Source: Pelagophyceae sp. CCMP2097 (Eukaryota; Sar; Pelagophyceae). From it: a DNA stretch of 11,107 nucleotides. The stretch spans positions 46,270-57,376 of the forward strand of contig MU657489.1 of assembly GCA_026770575.1 (NCBI GenBank). Reading direction: 5' to 3'. The translations under genes and the position numbers were made by a program. This document shows positions 1-7,270 of the stretch, piece by piece (the first letter of the stretch is position 1; every line of letters starts with the position of its first letter). The notes below the pieces were generated by a model. It was not told where the DNA came from. It saw nothing but the letters and a program-made list of their open reading frames with translations, and searched no databases.

Positions 1-64
1 GAAAAACCGAACCCTGGGTCTTCTCTTCTGACCTTAAATAAACAATACAAGTAAATAGCGCTAG

Positions 65-478
65 GAATTCCTATTAAACAATAAAAGAAAGAAGGAGTCG
101 CCCGCGACAGAGGTTGTCGAGCCGCGCGTGCGTGGTGTCGACAACGATGGTTTGCAGCCGACCGCGGGTTCATAACGAGCCGATGCCGGACGTGCGGAGC
201 ACGTTGAGGCGGAACCTCTTCAGCTGAAGGCACTGTCTTCCTTTCAAGAGCATGATGGCTGGTGCTTCGGAGTTGCTTGCGTAGCTGCTCGTGCCCTTAA
301 TTAATGGAGGGTCATCGTCCGTCGCATCAGTTACATGGTTAAAGTGCTCCTGCGACTTTCCATTCGTCGCGACGGCAGCGTCGTTCGAAAGTTCGTCGTG
401 AGTTACTCGGCAGAGTCAATTGCATCGCGACGGCGTTTCCATGCCTCTGAGCTTGCGTTGAGGCGCAAGCAGATGTAG
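65..478 (+). pseudogene. Decayed coding-like frame, unknown product
   Basis: One forward frame runs from just after a TAG at 62-64 to a TAG at 476-478 with only two internal stops, TAA at 173-175 and TAA at 302-304. Its composition looks coding. The first part is Lys/Glu/Pro/Val rich. The middle part (176-301) contains the stretch AEPLQLKALSSFQEHDGW followed by a small hydrophobic run. The last part (305-475) is very basic. No ATG begins the frame and I recognise no domain, so no function is proposed. It may be a fragment of a mobile-element protein. The alternative is a chance open stretch in GC-rich DNA; the length with only two stops favours a relic, but weakly. Confidence 0.3.
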
Positions 479-570
479 CCTACGTTGGTCTTTCAGAGCC
501 AGCGGCAGAGGGTTTGCATCTGCGCGAGAGATGCGTGTTGCGAACCAAGTTTTGGCGTGAAGTTTATTTC

Positions 571-626
571 TTACCTGACGCTCTCTACTCGCTCGCACCC
601 TGCTCGTCCACGACACGCGTCGCGTA
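571..626 (-). repeat. Dispersed repeat head, copy D
   Basis: Read on the minus strand this begins TTACGCGACGCGTGTCGTGG and continues with GACGAGCAGGGTGCGAGCGAG. It follows the first 55 bases of elements A and B with a few changes, then stops matching. It is a truncated copy of the A/B element. It lies head-to-head with copy E, about 44 bp away. Confidence 0.7.
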
Positions 627-670
627 ACAATTCTCCCTCCCGATACAGAGGGCGCACAGGTTTTGGGAAG

Positions 671-716
671 GCTTACGCGACGCGTGTTGTGGATAAGCAG
701 GACGCCGACGAGCACA
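671..716 (+). repeat. Dispersed repeat head, copy E
   Basis: This begins GCTTACGCGACGCGTGTTGT and continues GGATAAGCAGGACGCCGACGA, a diverged version of the first 45 bases of element A. It is preceded by a purine-rich GGGAAG, as most other copies are preceded by a G-rich run. With copy D it forms an inverted pair centred near 649. Confidence 0.65.
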
Positions 717-720
717 GGTT

Positions 721-852
721 GGGGTGGGGGTTCATTGCAGCGTTTTTTTGTGCGCGAGTGAACAGACGACCAGCGTTGCGTCGTGGGTCGAGCCTTGAAA
801 GCGACCGACTGGCTCGAACTCGATGACAGTGCAGTGCAAGCTTGGACCGGAT
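721..852 (+). repeat. Second dispersed repeat family, copy 1
   Basis: This stretch aligns in the same orientation with 4845-4987. Shared blocks in order are GGTTYATTGCAGCG, a GCGCGAG/CCGCGAG segment, CTTGAAAGCGACCGAC, GCTCGAACTCGAT and GGACCGGAT. Spacer lengths and bases between the blocks differ, so the copies are old. No reading frame is shared, and its class is unknown. Confidence 0.55.
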
Positions 853-1389
853 CTTAGATCTTTTTAATACTAAGGAATTCCTTATTAAATTAATCACCAT
901 AACGGCGAATGTATACGCCCTGACAGAGAGTCACTCACGTCTTTTAAAAGCAAATTTAATGACGAGATAAAGGGGTTGAAGAGAAAATAGAATTTCTACT
1001 TTGACAAGAATATCAGCAAATGTGGCTCGACTACTTGTGAATCGTGTCACGTTTCCCGGGAGCGCGGTACTATGATTTTGAAGTAGTATAACTAGGGAAA
1101 AGGGCTCTTCCTGTTCCTTCGAGCTCTTTCGACTCGTCCAATCGACGTATACAAACTCGTCGTCCTCGAGTCGTGGCATCCCGGCAAGTATGAAAAGAAT
1201 TTCGGGGCGTAGGAAATCTTGTTTTTATAACTGAGTTTTGTCTGCTGAGCATACATAGGCGTTCGCTCGTGCTGTATACACACGCACGGCGCGATCCCTT
1301 AAACCTGAGCATCTTTAAACTTATTTAACTTGCTTGATAACGCACCTGAGGTCGCCAGTGAAATTCCACTCGAGCCAAGATTTCTCTTG
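853..1389. other. No supported gene; AT-rich stretch with a palindrome
   Basis: The stretch is AT-richer than its surroundings. It opens near a perfect 14-bp palindrome, TAAGGAATTCCTTA (871-884). A minus-strand frame of 82 codons (931-1179) begins MPRLEDDEFVYVDWTSRKSS and is mildly coding-like, but it has no recognisable domain, no neighbours in frame and no homologous copy in the window. I do not call it a gene. Confidence 0.5.
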
Positions 1390-1723
1390 AGCTTCGGATT
1401 CGGAATCGGACTCGGACGCGGGTCCGTCCGTGTCTCGACACAGGACGACCATTCTCGACCAGGAGCTCGCCCTCACGATGGAGCGGCCGAACCCGAAGAA
1501 GGCCGGGGGCGCTGCCTTTGACAGGTACAGCAGGTATATAATATGGTCGCGACGACGGTCGGCGGACCTCGACGTCGGCGAGTCGCAAGCGGATCTGCGG
1601 TGCGACTTGTCCAAGGGCTATGCGGCACTTCTCGAGGCGACGCCAATCGCACCCGCGGGCGAGATTCTGACCACGGCTTTTACCGTGACACGGCCCCAAA
1701 AACACCGCGCGGCACTGAAATAA
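1390..1723 (+). pseudogene. Remnant of small basic protein gene, possibly retroelement ORF
   Basis: A forward frame, open from the TGA at 1387-1389 to the TGA-less region ending at TAA 1721-1723, encodes an acidic Ser/Asp linker (SDSESDSDAGPS) followed by SRHRTTILDQELALTMERP and then NPKKAGGAAFDRYSRY. After this the frame passes through an Arg-rich stretch and resumes as SQADLRCDLSKGYAALLEAT. An overlapping frame from 1543 reads MVATTVGG at the Arg-rich stretch, so two small compensating indels probably lie near 1540-1580. The motif order (NPKK..G, RYxxY, DLxxDLxxGY) resembles short conserved segments I associate with mobile-element proteins of microalgae, but I cannot name a family. It lies 600 bp upstream of the RT pseudogene on the same strand and could belong to the same element. 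Confidence 0.45.
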
Positions 1724-2325
1724 GCGCGTTGCTTTTCCGTTTCCCGAGCCTCGGAATCTAGTCTAGTTAGTATCATGCTACTCCGCCCTGCGTTTCTATC
1801 AGCCCCTTGTCACCAGCGTCGATCTCTGCGAGGTCAGAAATGCCGCGTGGGTCAGAAGCACCTTGATTGATGAGGTCTTTGTCGCGCTCGGAAGCCGCCG
1901 TGTCAGAGAGACAATCGAGAGCTCCGACCTTGCCGACGCGCCGTCCTCTTGAAAACTTCGTACGTATCCTTGGCCTTGCAGCCGCAAAGCACGTGCGAGT
2001 CGCTGATCCGTCGCCAGACGACGACCAGCAGCACTGCAGTGAGAGCGCGCGCGCAGCATCGACTACTTGGTCGTTCTCCGCTGCTGACCCACCGCTGCTG
2101 CCGCTGCCTTCGCTGCGGCTGCTGCGGCTGCTGCTGCGGCTGCGGTTGCTGCTCAGCAGCTTCTGCTGCGGCTGTTGCTGGTACCACTGCTGAGCGTCGA
2201 CGAGGTAATGTCGTCGCCCGAGTTCTCGCTGTCCGTCTTCGTCCATCGGGTTTCACGCGGTTGGGGCCCTTGGAGTCGACCGAGCGCGTGGAAAACCTAC
2301 ACCGAGAAGAAGCCTCAGAAGGGCG
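1724..2325. other. Non-genic stretch around a trinucleotide tract
   Basis: Open frames exist on both strands here, including a 157-codon minus frame (1773-2246) rich in Gln and Ser, and a plus frame rich in Ala and Leu. Their composition is explained by the CTG/CGG repeat at 2087-2175 rather than by a conserved protein. Outside the tract I see no domain. I treat the frames as repeat-driven. Confidence 0.5.
2087..2175. repeat. Imperfect (CTG/CGG/TTG)n trinucleotide tract
   Basis: About 30 consecutive triplets are mostly CTG with CGG, CCG and TTG variants. Read in the three forward frames the tract gives Leu-, Cys- or Ala-rich peptides; on the minus strand it gives Gln- or Ser-rich ones. It is interrupted, so it is probably fairly stable now. 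Confidence 0.8.
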
Positions 2326-3344
2326 TTGAACGCGGTGCGGATCACTCGCGTCTTCAAAGAAGCCGGAGGAGAGCGCTCAGGGTGGATCGCTCGCGTCTTT
2401 AAAGGCTGGTCGTACCTTTCTGACAGAATTTGCTCGGTGAGACCCGGGAACGGCCCCCGCCGCACCCAAACAATCGCGGAGCTCATGTCCATGTTGGGCC
2501 GCGGCGTCAAATTCCGAGAGGCGGGCGTCGATCTCGAGTCGAGGGCGAGGGTGACGCGGCGACAGCTGGCGGCTGTCAATAAAGCGAAAATCAACGGCTT
2601 CTGCGCGTCGGTCAAGGCAGCCACGCAATTCGAGCCCGAGGCGCTGGAGCCGTTTTATAACCAGGTTATTTCTGACGTCCACGCGGCGTTGGCCGTTTTC
2701 GAGCCCAACGACGAAGTCTTCACGCCCTCGGGGGGAGCATCTTACGCGACGCGTGTCGTGGACGAGCAGGGCGTGGACGAGCAGAGTCTATCTAGATAAG
2801 GAGCCACAGAGACCGAACGGTTTCCAAGGGCAAAGGACGCCGCGCTCCGAGTAAGCGCACCTAGGCGTGGCGTAGTGACGACGAGCACGGTCCTATGTCT
2901 AAGACGGGCGCGCTCTGCGTCTCTCGGGCGTCTCTCGAGCGTCTCTCGAGCATGTCTGAGACCCTCCCGAAAGTAAAATTTGTTCTGAGTTGGAATTCAT
3001 AAGATTTAAATCAGTCCCTATATTCACAACCGCTGTTTGAGCCCAGAGGCGGAGCCCAGAGGCGAAGCTGGTTGGGTAGAACGCCCAGCCGCGCGACGAC
3101 CGAGAACCGGAAACAGCGGCCGTTAAACAAGGGGGGGGGGAGGCACTGATGGGGCTGCTGAGGCATGACTTCTTGCTGCCCTGCGATAAGTCGCCGGACC
3201 GCTCCTGCTTTGTCTGCAAGTACTCGTAAGCTTTACCGCTTTGGGGATTTTTTAAGGACTCGAGTCCAAACTAACTACGTTCCGGTCGCGGGAACTTGCT
3301 CTCGCGGTCACCGAAACGATGACTGTGTTTGTGGATGCATAACT
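2326..3344 (+). pseudogene. Reverse transcriptase, N-terminal part, Penelope-like (interrupted)
   Basis: The forward frame from 2326 (first ATG at 2485) reads IAELMSMLGRGVKFREAGVD, a helical segment with ASVKAATQFEPEALEPFYNQ, and VFEPNDEVFTP. It is then cut by element A. After the element, the sequence resumes at 3087 as SRATTENRKQRPLNK. Past a run of ten G (3131-3140) that shifts the frame, it continues EALMGLLRHDFLLPCDKSPD, a TAA at 3227-3229, and a KDSS..YVPV segment near 3259-3290. The order LL..G.kF, then PxDKs, then KDSS.YVP matches the region before the catalytic palm in Penelope-like RTs (family knowledge). The segment at 3256-3344 also aligns at DNA level with 10676-10757, where the RT continues. 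Losing the insertion would not restore the gene: further frameshifts and stops remain, and no palm or YxDD motif follows. Confidence 0.65.
2728..3080 (+). mobile_element. Short non-autonomous element, copy A
   Basis: This 353-bp insertion splits the RT remnant. It is flanked by the direct repeat ACGCCC (2722-2727 and 3081-3086). It starts with a G-rich run and then CTTACGCGACGCGTGTCGTG. An internal 15-bp tandem GTGGACGAGCAGGGC follows, then a middle block ending GAGTAAGCGCACCTAGG. Next come three 11-bp GCGTCTCTCGR units (2917-2949), a GATTTAAATCAGTCCC block, and a GAGCCCAGAGGC duplication. It ends GGTTGGGTAGA. Copy B (9005-9348, opposite strand) matches throughout and shares both the head and this terminus. 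No terminal inverted repeats, no poly-A and no TG...CA ends are visible, so the class is unresolved. It has no coding capacity beyond a read-in frame. Confidence 0.8.
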
Positions 3345-3904
3345 GGCGCGCGCACTTGCGGCGCGGGAGAACGTGCTTTATGTACGGTTCGCTGGCTTCT
3401 TAGCTTTCAAAGGATTGGACGAGATTCGCTAATCTTTTTTTCAACTTGCGGGCGCTTGACGATTATGGACTACGTCGGACGCTCAAATATGGATGCGGTT
3501 CGTCGTCTCGAGTTGCTTCTTTACATTTGGCGTTTTGTTACATCAACAGGTCGGTCTCCTTGAGGGCGCGGGATACCAATCCATCAAATGTAAGCCCCGA
3601 CCACACTCACCACACGCAGCGCCAACATATTCACGTTCGATCATTCTCCACAAGATGTGTGTTGTTTACTATACTAGTAGAAAGAATCAAGCATCAGCGG
3701 CTACGCTGTGCTTCCTCGGTGTCAAGACGCTTTTATTGCGACCTCTTCCGGCTACAAAACAAAAAATGTGAAGCCCCTGAGTCCTTTGAAAACGATAGTT
3801 TTATCAAGAACAGGGACAGCCGAGCTAAAGGCTCTCGAGCTCAGAGGTGAGAGGTTTGTTGCACGTGCACGTTGGGTTGCAATTTGGGGAAAACTTGTGA
3901 ATAG
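3345..3904. other. No supported gene; one short coding-like segment
   Basis: A forward stretch at about 3349-3431 reads ALAARENVLYVRFAGFLAFK and then reaches a TAA, suggesting a coding relic of some 28 codons. The remainder carries open frames in three phases (for example 3446-3850 and 3493-3771) with no recognisable domain. The similarity to the second RT copy ends at about 3344, so this is not simply the rest of the RT. Confidence 0.45.
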
Positions 3905-4707
3905 CTCGCAACGGAACGAACCTCTTTAGCTGAAGGGACCAAAGAGCCGGCCTGCACTTTGAAGAGGCACAGCGGCTCGCGCCATAAATACACGGCGGTT
4001 AAGCGTGACATGCTGCTGAGCAGCATTCGTCGAATCGGTAAGAACGAGGTTACTAAGCTGTGCGCCCGCGACTTTGCCAGCCGCGGCGACAGCAGCGTCG
4101 ATGTCGATCATTGTGATGCTTGAGTGAGACAAGGACCGAGTCGATTTTACGCCGCGTCACCACGGTGAGTCATGGGCCTCCGAGTTTGAAGTGTCAAGGT
4201 GCGCCCATCTGTCAAGGGGGGTCTTACCGCGCCAGCGACGGAATGCTTGAATCAGCACGAGCGATGGGCCTGTGGAGAGGAAAGTGTTGGTTGTTGGGGG
4301 CGCTTAATGTGTTTGACGATCCAGCGACTTTTCTTAAGCAGGTCCGTTTTGACCACTTTTGAGGAATTCCCGAGCCGGCAGAGCTCCGCACCGAAAGCCG
4401 CTGCGTTCCTCCCACGGCTGCCGCACGGGCCTCGCGGACCCAACCCATAGTGTCGCCCGCCGGCCTCCCGGCGGCCCCGCCGGCTCGAAAGGTCCCTATG
4501 GTAGTAAGTACCCTGTTGTCGCCGCCTTGAGAAAAGGCCGCCTTAAGCGAACCACAAAGCGCGCTGCGAGCGCCCCGCAGCCCACTTCCTCGCCTTCCGT
4601 CGCACAGTGCGCGCGCTGAGCCAGTAAACTTTTGGTACAGGGTGTGGCTCGCGACGCTGCGCGTCGAACTCGCCACTCTCGACCTCTGCGAACCGCGCGC
4701 GCGCTGA
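3905..4707 (+). pseudogene. Decayed gene with Pro-rich C-terminal half, unknown product
   Basis: The first part is open from 3905 to a TGA at 4121-4123 and reads SLAEGTKEPACTLKRHSG, then KRDMLLSSIRRIGKNEVTKL. A one-step frame change gives a second frame, 4120-4707, beginning LSETRTESILRRVTT and containing WLLGALNVFDDPATFLKQV. It has two internal TGA stops (4360-4362 and 4528-4530), a Pro/Ala-rich stretch, and a C-terminus FWYRVWLATLRVELATLDL before the final TGA at 4705-4707. Splice-like sites occur at ACG|GTGAGT (4164/4165) and CTTAAGCAG|G (4341/4342), so part of this may have been an intron of 177 nt. A 150-codon frame on the other strand (4224-4676) overlaps it. I cannot exclude that it is the real one, but it shows no domain. 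Confidence 0.4.
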
Positions 4708-4844
4708 GAAAATCCCTAGCGTCCTGATCCAGATGAGCGGCCGGGCTAAAAAACGCTGGACCGCTGAGGGGGCATCGCAGTTCTTATTTACCTAGCGTTG
4801 CAGTTCTTACTTACCCCCGATACCGACGTCGCACAGAAGGAGGG

Positions 4845-4987
4845 TTTATTGCAGCGAACTGAGTCCGCGAGCGGCTGTCCACAGACAAGCGGACTGCGAG
4901 CAGTGGGTTTGTCGTGAGCTTGAAAGCGACCGACATCAGCACGCTGAGCTCGAACTCGATTGATAACAGAAGTACACGGACCGGATG
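4845..4987 (+). repeat. Second dispersed repeat family, copy 2
   Basis: It aligns in direct orientation with 721-852. The best blocks are GGTTTATTGCAGCG (from 4845), GAGCTTGAAAGCGACCGAC (near 4917-4935), GAGCTCGAACTCGAT and ACGGACCGGAT. The copies lie about 4.1 kb apart. Confidence 0.55.
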
Positions 4988-5033
4988 AATGATTTTGGAA
5001 TCTATCTATCTATGGGCTGTCGCCTCGTCTAGG

Positions 5034-5070
5034 AAATCCTATGCTTTTAAATTTAAATTATGTAGGATTT
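5034..5070. repeat. AT-rich inverted repeat
   Basis: AAATCCTA (5034-5041) pairs exactly with TAGGATTT (5063-5070) around a loop that holds TTTAAATTTAAA, itself nearly palindromic. It could form a small cruciform. Function is unknown. Confidence 0.5.
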
Positions 5071-5330
5071 TTTTAAGCTGTCGTATCAAAATGAAAGCCA
5101 TGTCGGAGGAGGGCAACAACTCGCTTCACAAACACGCACATCGTCATAACAAGCAAGAGCCGCGGAATCGCGCGCGCCGTCCGAGTCGACCTGGTCGACC
5201 GAGCAGTTTAGTTCTTAAGAATACGGCGCCATTATAAATCAACAACATGTAGGATTATATATTTTATTGTGGCTGCGTCTTCTACACATCCTGAGCTCCC
5301 GATACCATTGATTTAATCACCCCCCGCCCT

Positions 5331-5360
5331 CTGCTCATCCACGACACGCGTCGCGTAAGC
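5331..5360 (-). repeat. Dispersed repeat head, short copy
   Basis: On the minus strand it reads GCTTACGCGACGCGTGTCGT and then GGATGAGCAG, matching the first 30 bases of elements A and B with one change. The sequence beyond does not follow A. It lies head-to-head with copy C, 220 bp away. Confidence 0.75.
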
Positions 5361-5580
5361 TCCCCTTTCTTGGATCAGGTGGATTTCACCCCCCCCCCGC
5401 CCTGTCTGCCTTTGTCAAAACCTGCCGAGCGGTCATTTCGCACGTTAGTATCATTCGAACGTCGATGTTATTGAGGGACGTGTGAATCGAAATATACGGA
5501 ATTCCTAGGCTTAGTAAGATTTTAAAATTGAATCAACCAAAAAGTATGGATACCCCCCGCAAGCTGACTATGAAGGGAGG

Positions 5581-5816
5581 CTTACGCGACGCGTGTCGTA
5601 GACGAGAGGGCGCGGACGTGAGACGTCCTGAGTCTGTGTCGAAGACGCGTCGGCCCTTCGGAGTTGATAGCGGCTACCGCATCCTCAAAGACACTAAGGG
5701 CCTCGCGGTTTGGTCCGTAGAATCTCAATCAATCAGATGAGGATCCACAGTGATCGAACGGTTTCCAAGGGTCCTTGGCGCCACGCGCCGAGTAAGCACA
5801 CCTAGGTGGGGATGTA
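5581..5816 (+). mobile_element. A/B-family element, copy C with different interior
   Basis: The first 26 bases (CTTACGCGACGCGTGTCGTA, then GACGAG) match the head of A. A block of about 128 bases absent from A and B follows. From about 5735 the sequence again follows A: GGATCCACAGTGATCGAACG, then GTTTCCAAGGG, and GAGTAAGCACACCTAGG. The 11-bp units and the GGTTGGGTAGA end are missing. The extra block is open in one frame (5528-5740) and reads GYRILKDTKGLAVWSVESQS. C could be closer to a longer parental element from which A and B were internally deleted, or it could have acquired the block. A truncated copy is also possible. Confidence 0.6.
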
Positions 5817-5905
5817 GAGGCATGCGGATCCGGATGGGTGGTCCACAATCTGCGAAGTCACCTTCTAAGTCATGTCTGGACAGGTTCCAGTTGAAGCTGC
5901 GTCCA

Positions 5906-5939
5906 CGGGCTCCTTTTTGATTCGTAGATGGACGGGGCA
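5906..5939 (+). repeat. Left terminal inverted repeat
   Basis: It begins CGGGCTCCTTTTTGATTCG and matches the reverse complement of 7234-7267 at 33 of 34 positions (hand count). Confidence 0.85.
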
Positions 5940-6160
5940 TCAGTCACTACTTTTTGGCCCGTCACTGCCACCATGAAAAAAACGTAGGAGGCGCAAATTC
6001 CTATTAGAGGGGTCTCCAAAGCCAGTACACTCGCAGGGAACCGCCCTGGTGACGACCCGCCGCAGCTACGCCCTCTAGAGCACCTTTTGTTCGATGGCTC
6101 GAATCGCCAAATCGGGTTCGGCGAGCACGTGCTGCGCGTTGTGTGGCCTGCGCACGCGGC

Positions 6161-7042
6161 ATGTCCGAGGACCTGCGCGAAACCGAGTACCGTACGTATG
6201 CTCCGAGAGTCCTAAAGGCGCAACCGCGACGAGGACCTCGTTGACGTGCGCGCGATGCGGTCAGTAGCGCATTTTAAGCAATTGTGATGCCGCTTATTTT
6301 TGAATTTGTAGGGCCGAGGGCGACATTGACATCCCCGAGAAGAAGACGCGGATTGAGGCGACTCACTCGCGATTCGCCGCCGCCGTCGCTCTCGCCGAGC
6401 AACTGCTCGTTTGGCGCTGACTGCAAGTTCCAGGCCTGCGAGACCACGGCGCATCTCCAGAAGTGCTCGCTGTGCACTGACGAAGCAGGCGCACCACCTT
6501 TGCTGCATCGAGCAGGTGCTGCTGAAGGACTTCGTCAGCGAGCTTCAGGGCTGCTTAACGAACTGCTTCGATTGTGCCGCGTTCCGCGGCATCGCGTCGG
6601 GCGCGACCAACGGCATCCAGTTCCAGGCGTACTACCAGCAGATCGAGTGGACGCTGGTGCAGGAGCAGAGCTCTCGACGCTCGCGGCGCTGCTGCCTTGG
6701 TCGCCGCGTCCGATACTGACGATCTTTGTGAATTACAACTCGGTGTGCCAGCAGTGCAACTTGGGCGCCGCGGAGGAGGAGAGCGACGACGCCGCGACGT
6801 TTCCTGCTGTGCTCATTCTGCAACCTCGAGACTCGTACCACAACAGCGCCGAGTGCCTCGGCGAAGCAGGCGGTGCGATCCTCTCGACGCGTGACGCCAA
6901 TAACGAAGAGCACGAGTGGACGTGCCCGCCGTGCTGGAAATCGGCGCTCGCAAAAGCACGCCGTGCTACACAGAGCCGCGTCGGCACGCGCCCCGCTGGC
7001 AAGAAGATTGGGAAGAAGCTGACGAAGAAGGCGCCGAAGTGA
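6161..7042 (+). pseudogene. Decayed Cys-rich, PHD-like zinc-finger protein gene
   Basis: Starting at the ATG at 6161, the frame reads MSEDLRETEYRTYAPRVLK. One extra base (6218) then shifts it to RNRDEDLVDVRAMR, and a 52-nt intron-like gap (6260-6311) leads to EGDIDIPEKKTRIEATHSRF and AALAE-like helix up to a TGA at 6418-6420. From 6404 onward other frames give Cys clusters: CSFGADCKF, CSLC (near 6464), HHLCC and CLTNCFDC (6480-6680), NSVCQQC (near 6745), LLCSFC (6801-6821), YHNSAEC (6836-6856) and EWTCPPCW (near 6910-6935). A Lys-rich tail ends at TGA 7040-7042. The order CxxC, CxxC, YH....C, WxCPxC resembles a PHD or related cross-brace finger. Most such fingers have H-x2-C, so the H-x4-C spacing is unusual. 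At least four frame changes make it non-functional as read. Confidence 0.55.
6260..6311 (+). other. Candidate 52-nt spliceosomal intron
   Basis: The donor is GTCAGT at 6260 and the acceptor is a T-rich stretch ending TTTGTAG at 6311. Removing these 52 bases joins ...VRAMR to AEGDIDIPEKK in one frame. Without splicing, the downstream frame hits a TGA near 6300. The donor has C at position +3, where A or G is usual, so the site is not ideal. Confidence 0.4.
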
Positions 7043-7233
7043 GAAGGACGTCACGGTATTTCGATTTATTAAATCATAATTTTAAGTTGACAGCGCTTCG
7101 TTACCGACTCGGCCTCGCACCCTAGACCACCTTGCCGCCCTCCGCGTTCTCTCCTACGTTCTTTTAGGGCTCCTATACGATTTTTTGCCGTCATACGTTT
7201 TTACGTCACTTAGTCAGTCCAAAAAATCCCTCG
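7043..7233. other. Downstream AT-rich region inside the inverted-repeat unit
   Basis: This follows the zinc-finger stop. It is AT-rich at first (7060-7085, TTATTAAATCATAATTTTAA), as a 3' untranslated region might be. The part next to the right arm carries the weaker inward extension of the inverted repeat. I see no gene. Confidence 0.5.
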
Positions 7234-7267
7234 TGCCCCGCCCATCTACGAATCAAAAAGGAGCCCG
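7234..7267 (-). repeat. Right terminal inverted repeat
   Basis: This is the partner of 5906-5939. Its reverse complement begins CGGGCTCCTTTTTGATTCG, and the only difference is one A/G. Confidence 0.85.
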
Positions 7268-7270
7268 CCA

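Larger units (their letters stand above)
4708..5330. other. Non-genic stretch with several small repeats
   Basis: This holds a short tandem duplication of GCAGTTCTTAYTTACC (4777-4792 and 4800-4815), a dispersed-repeat copy (4845-4987) and an AT-rich potential hairpin (5034-5070). An 82-codon frame at 4989-5237 spans the hairpin and shows no domain. I see no gene. Confidence 0.6.
5906..7267 (+). mobile_element. Inverted-repeat-bounded unit, candidate DNA transposon
   Basis: The ends 5906-5939 and 7234-7267 are inverted copies of each other with one difference in 34 bases. The outermost bases are CGGGCTCCTTTTTGATTCG. Weaker matching, including TTTTTGG, runs some 25 bases further inward. The 3-bp sequence CCA occurs directly outside both ends (5903-5905 and 7268-7270), as a 3-bp target duplication would, though three bases can match by chance. 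The decayed zinc-finger gene (6161-7042) lies wholly inside, in the forward direction. The structure is that of a DNA transposon of 1,362 bp. No DDE transposase motif is recognisable, so it may be a non-autonomous or badly decayed copy, or the superfamily may be one I cannot identify. Confidence 0.6.

Noticed and set aside
1773..2246. A 157-codon Gln/Ser-rich minus-strand gene
   Set aside because: Its composition follows from the trinucleotide tract, and the rest shows no domain.
2741..2785. A conserved peptide YATRVVDEQGVDEQ as a protein motif
   Set aside because: It appears only where the repeat head is read in one frame. Shared DNA explains it.
200..3940. Possible repeat pair GAACCTCTTCAGCTGAAGG (213) and GAACCTCTTTAGCTGAAGG (3918)
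   Set aside because: The match is only about 22 bases with three differences and does not extend; the flanking coding-like frames are different.
4224..4676. A 150-codon minus-strand gene
   Set aside because: No domain; the plus-strand frames over the same bases look more like protein. Kept only as an alternative.
5321..5399. CRISPR-like or G-quadruplex array in the C-rich runs
   Set aside because: There are only isolated C runs, with no regular repeat and spacer pattern.
6094..6125. tRNA B-box-like GGGTTCGGCGAGC
   Set aside because: It does not fit GGTTCRANYCC, and no cloverleaf arms can be paired around it.
6284..7042. A single intact 252-codon gene
   Set aside because: The long frame mixes real coding segments with out-of-frame sequence: the best Cys clusters at 6480-6680 and 6801-6827 lie in another frame, so it is a mosaic across frameshifts.
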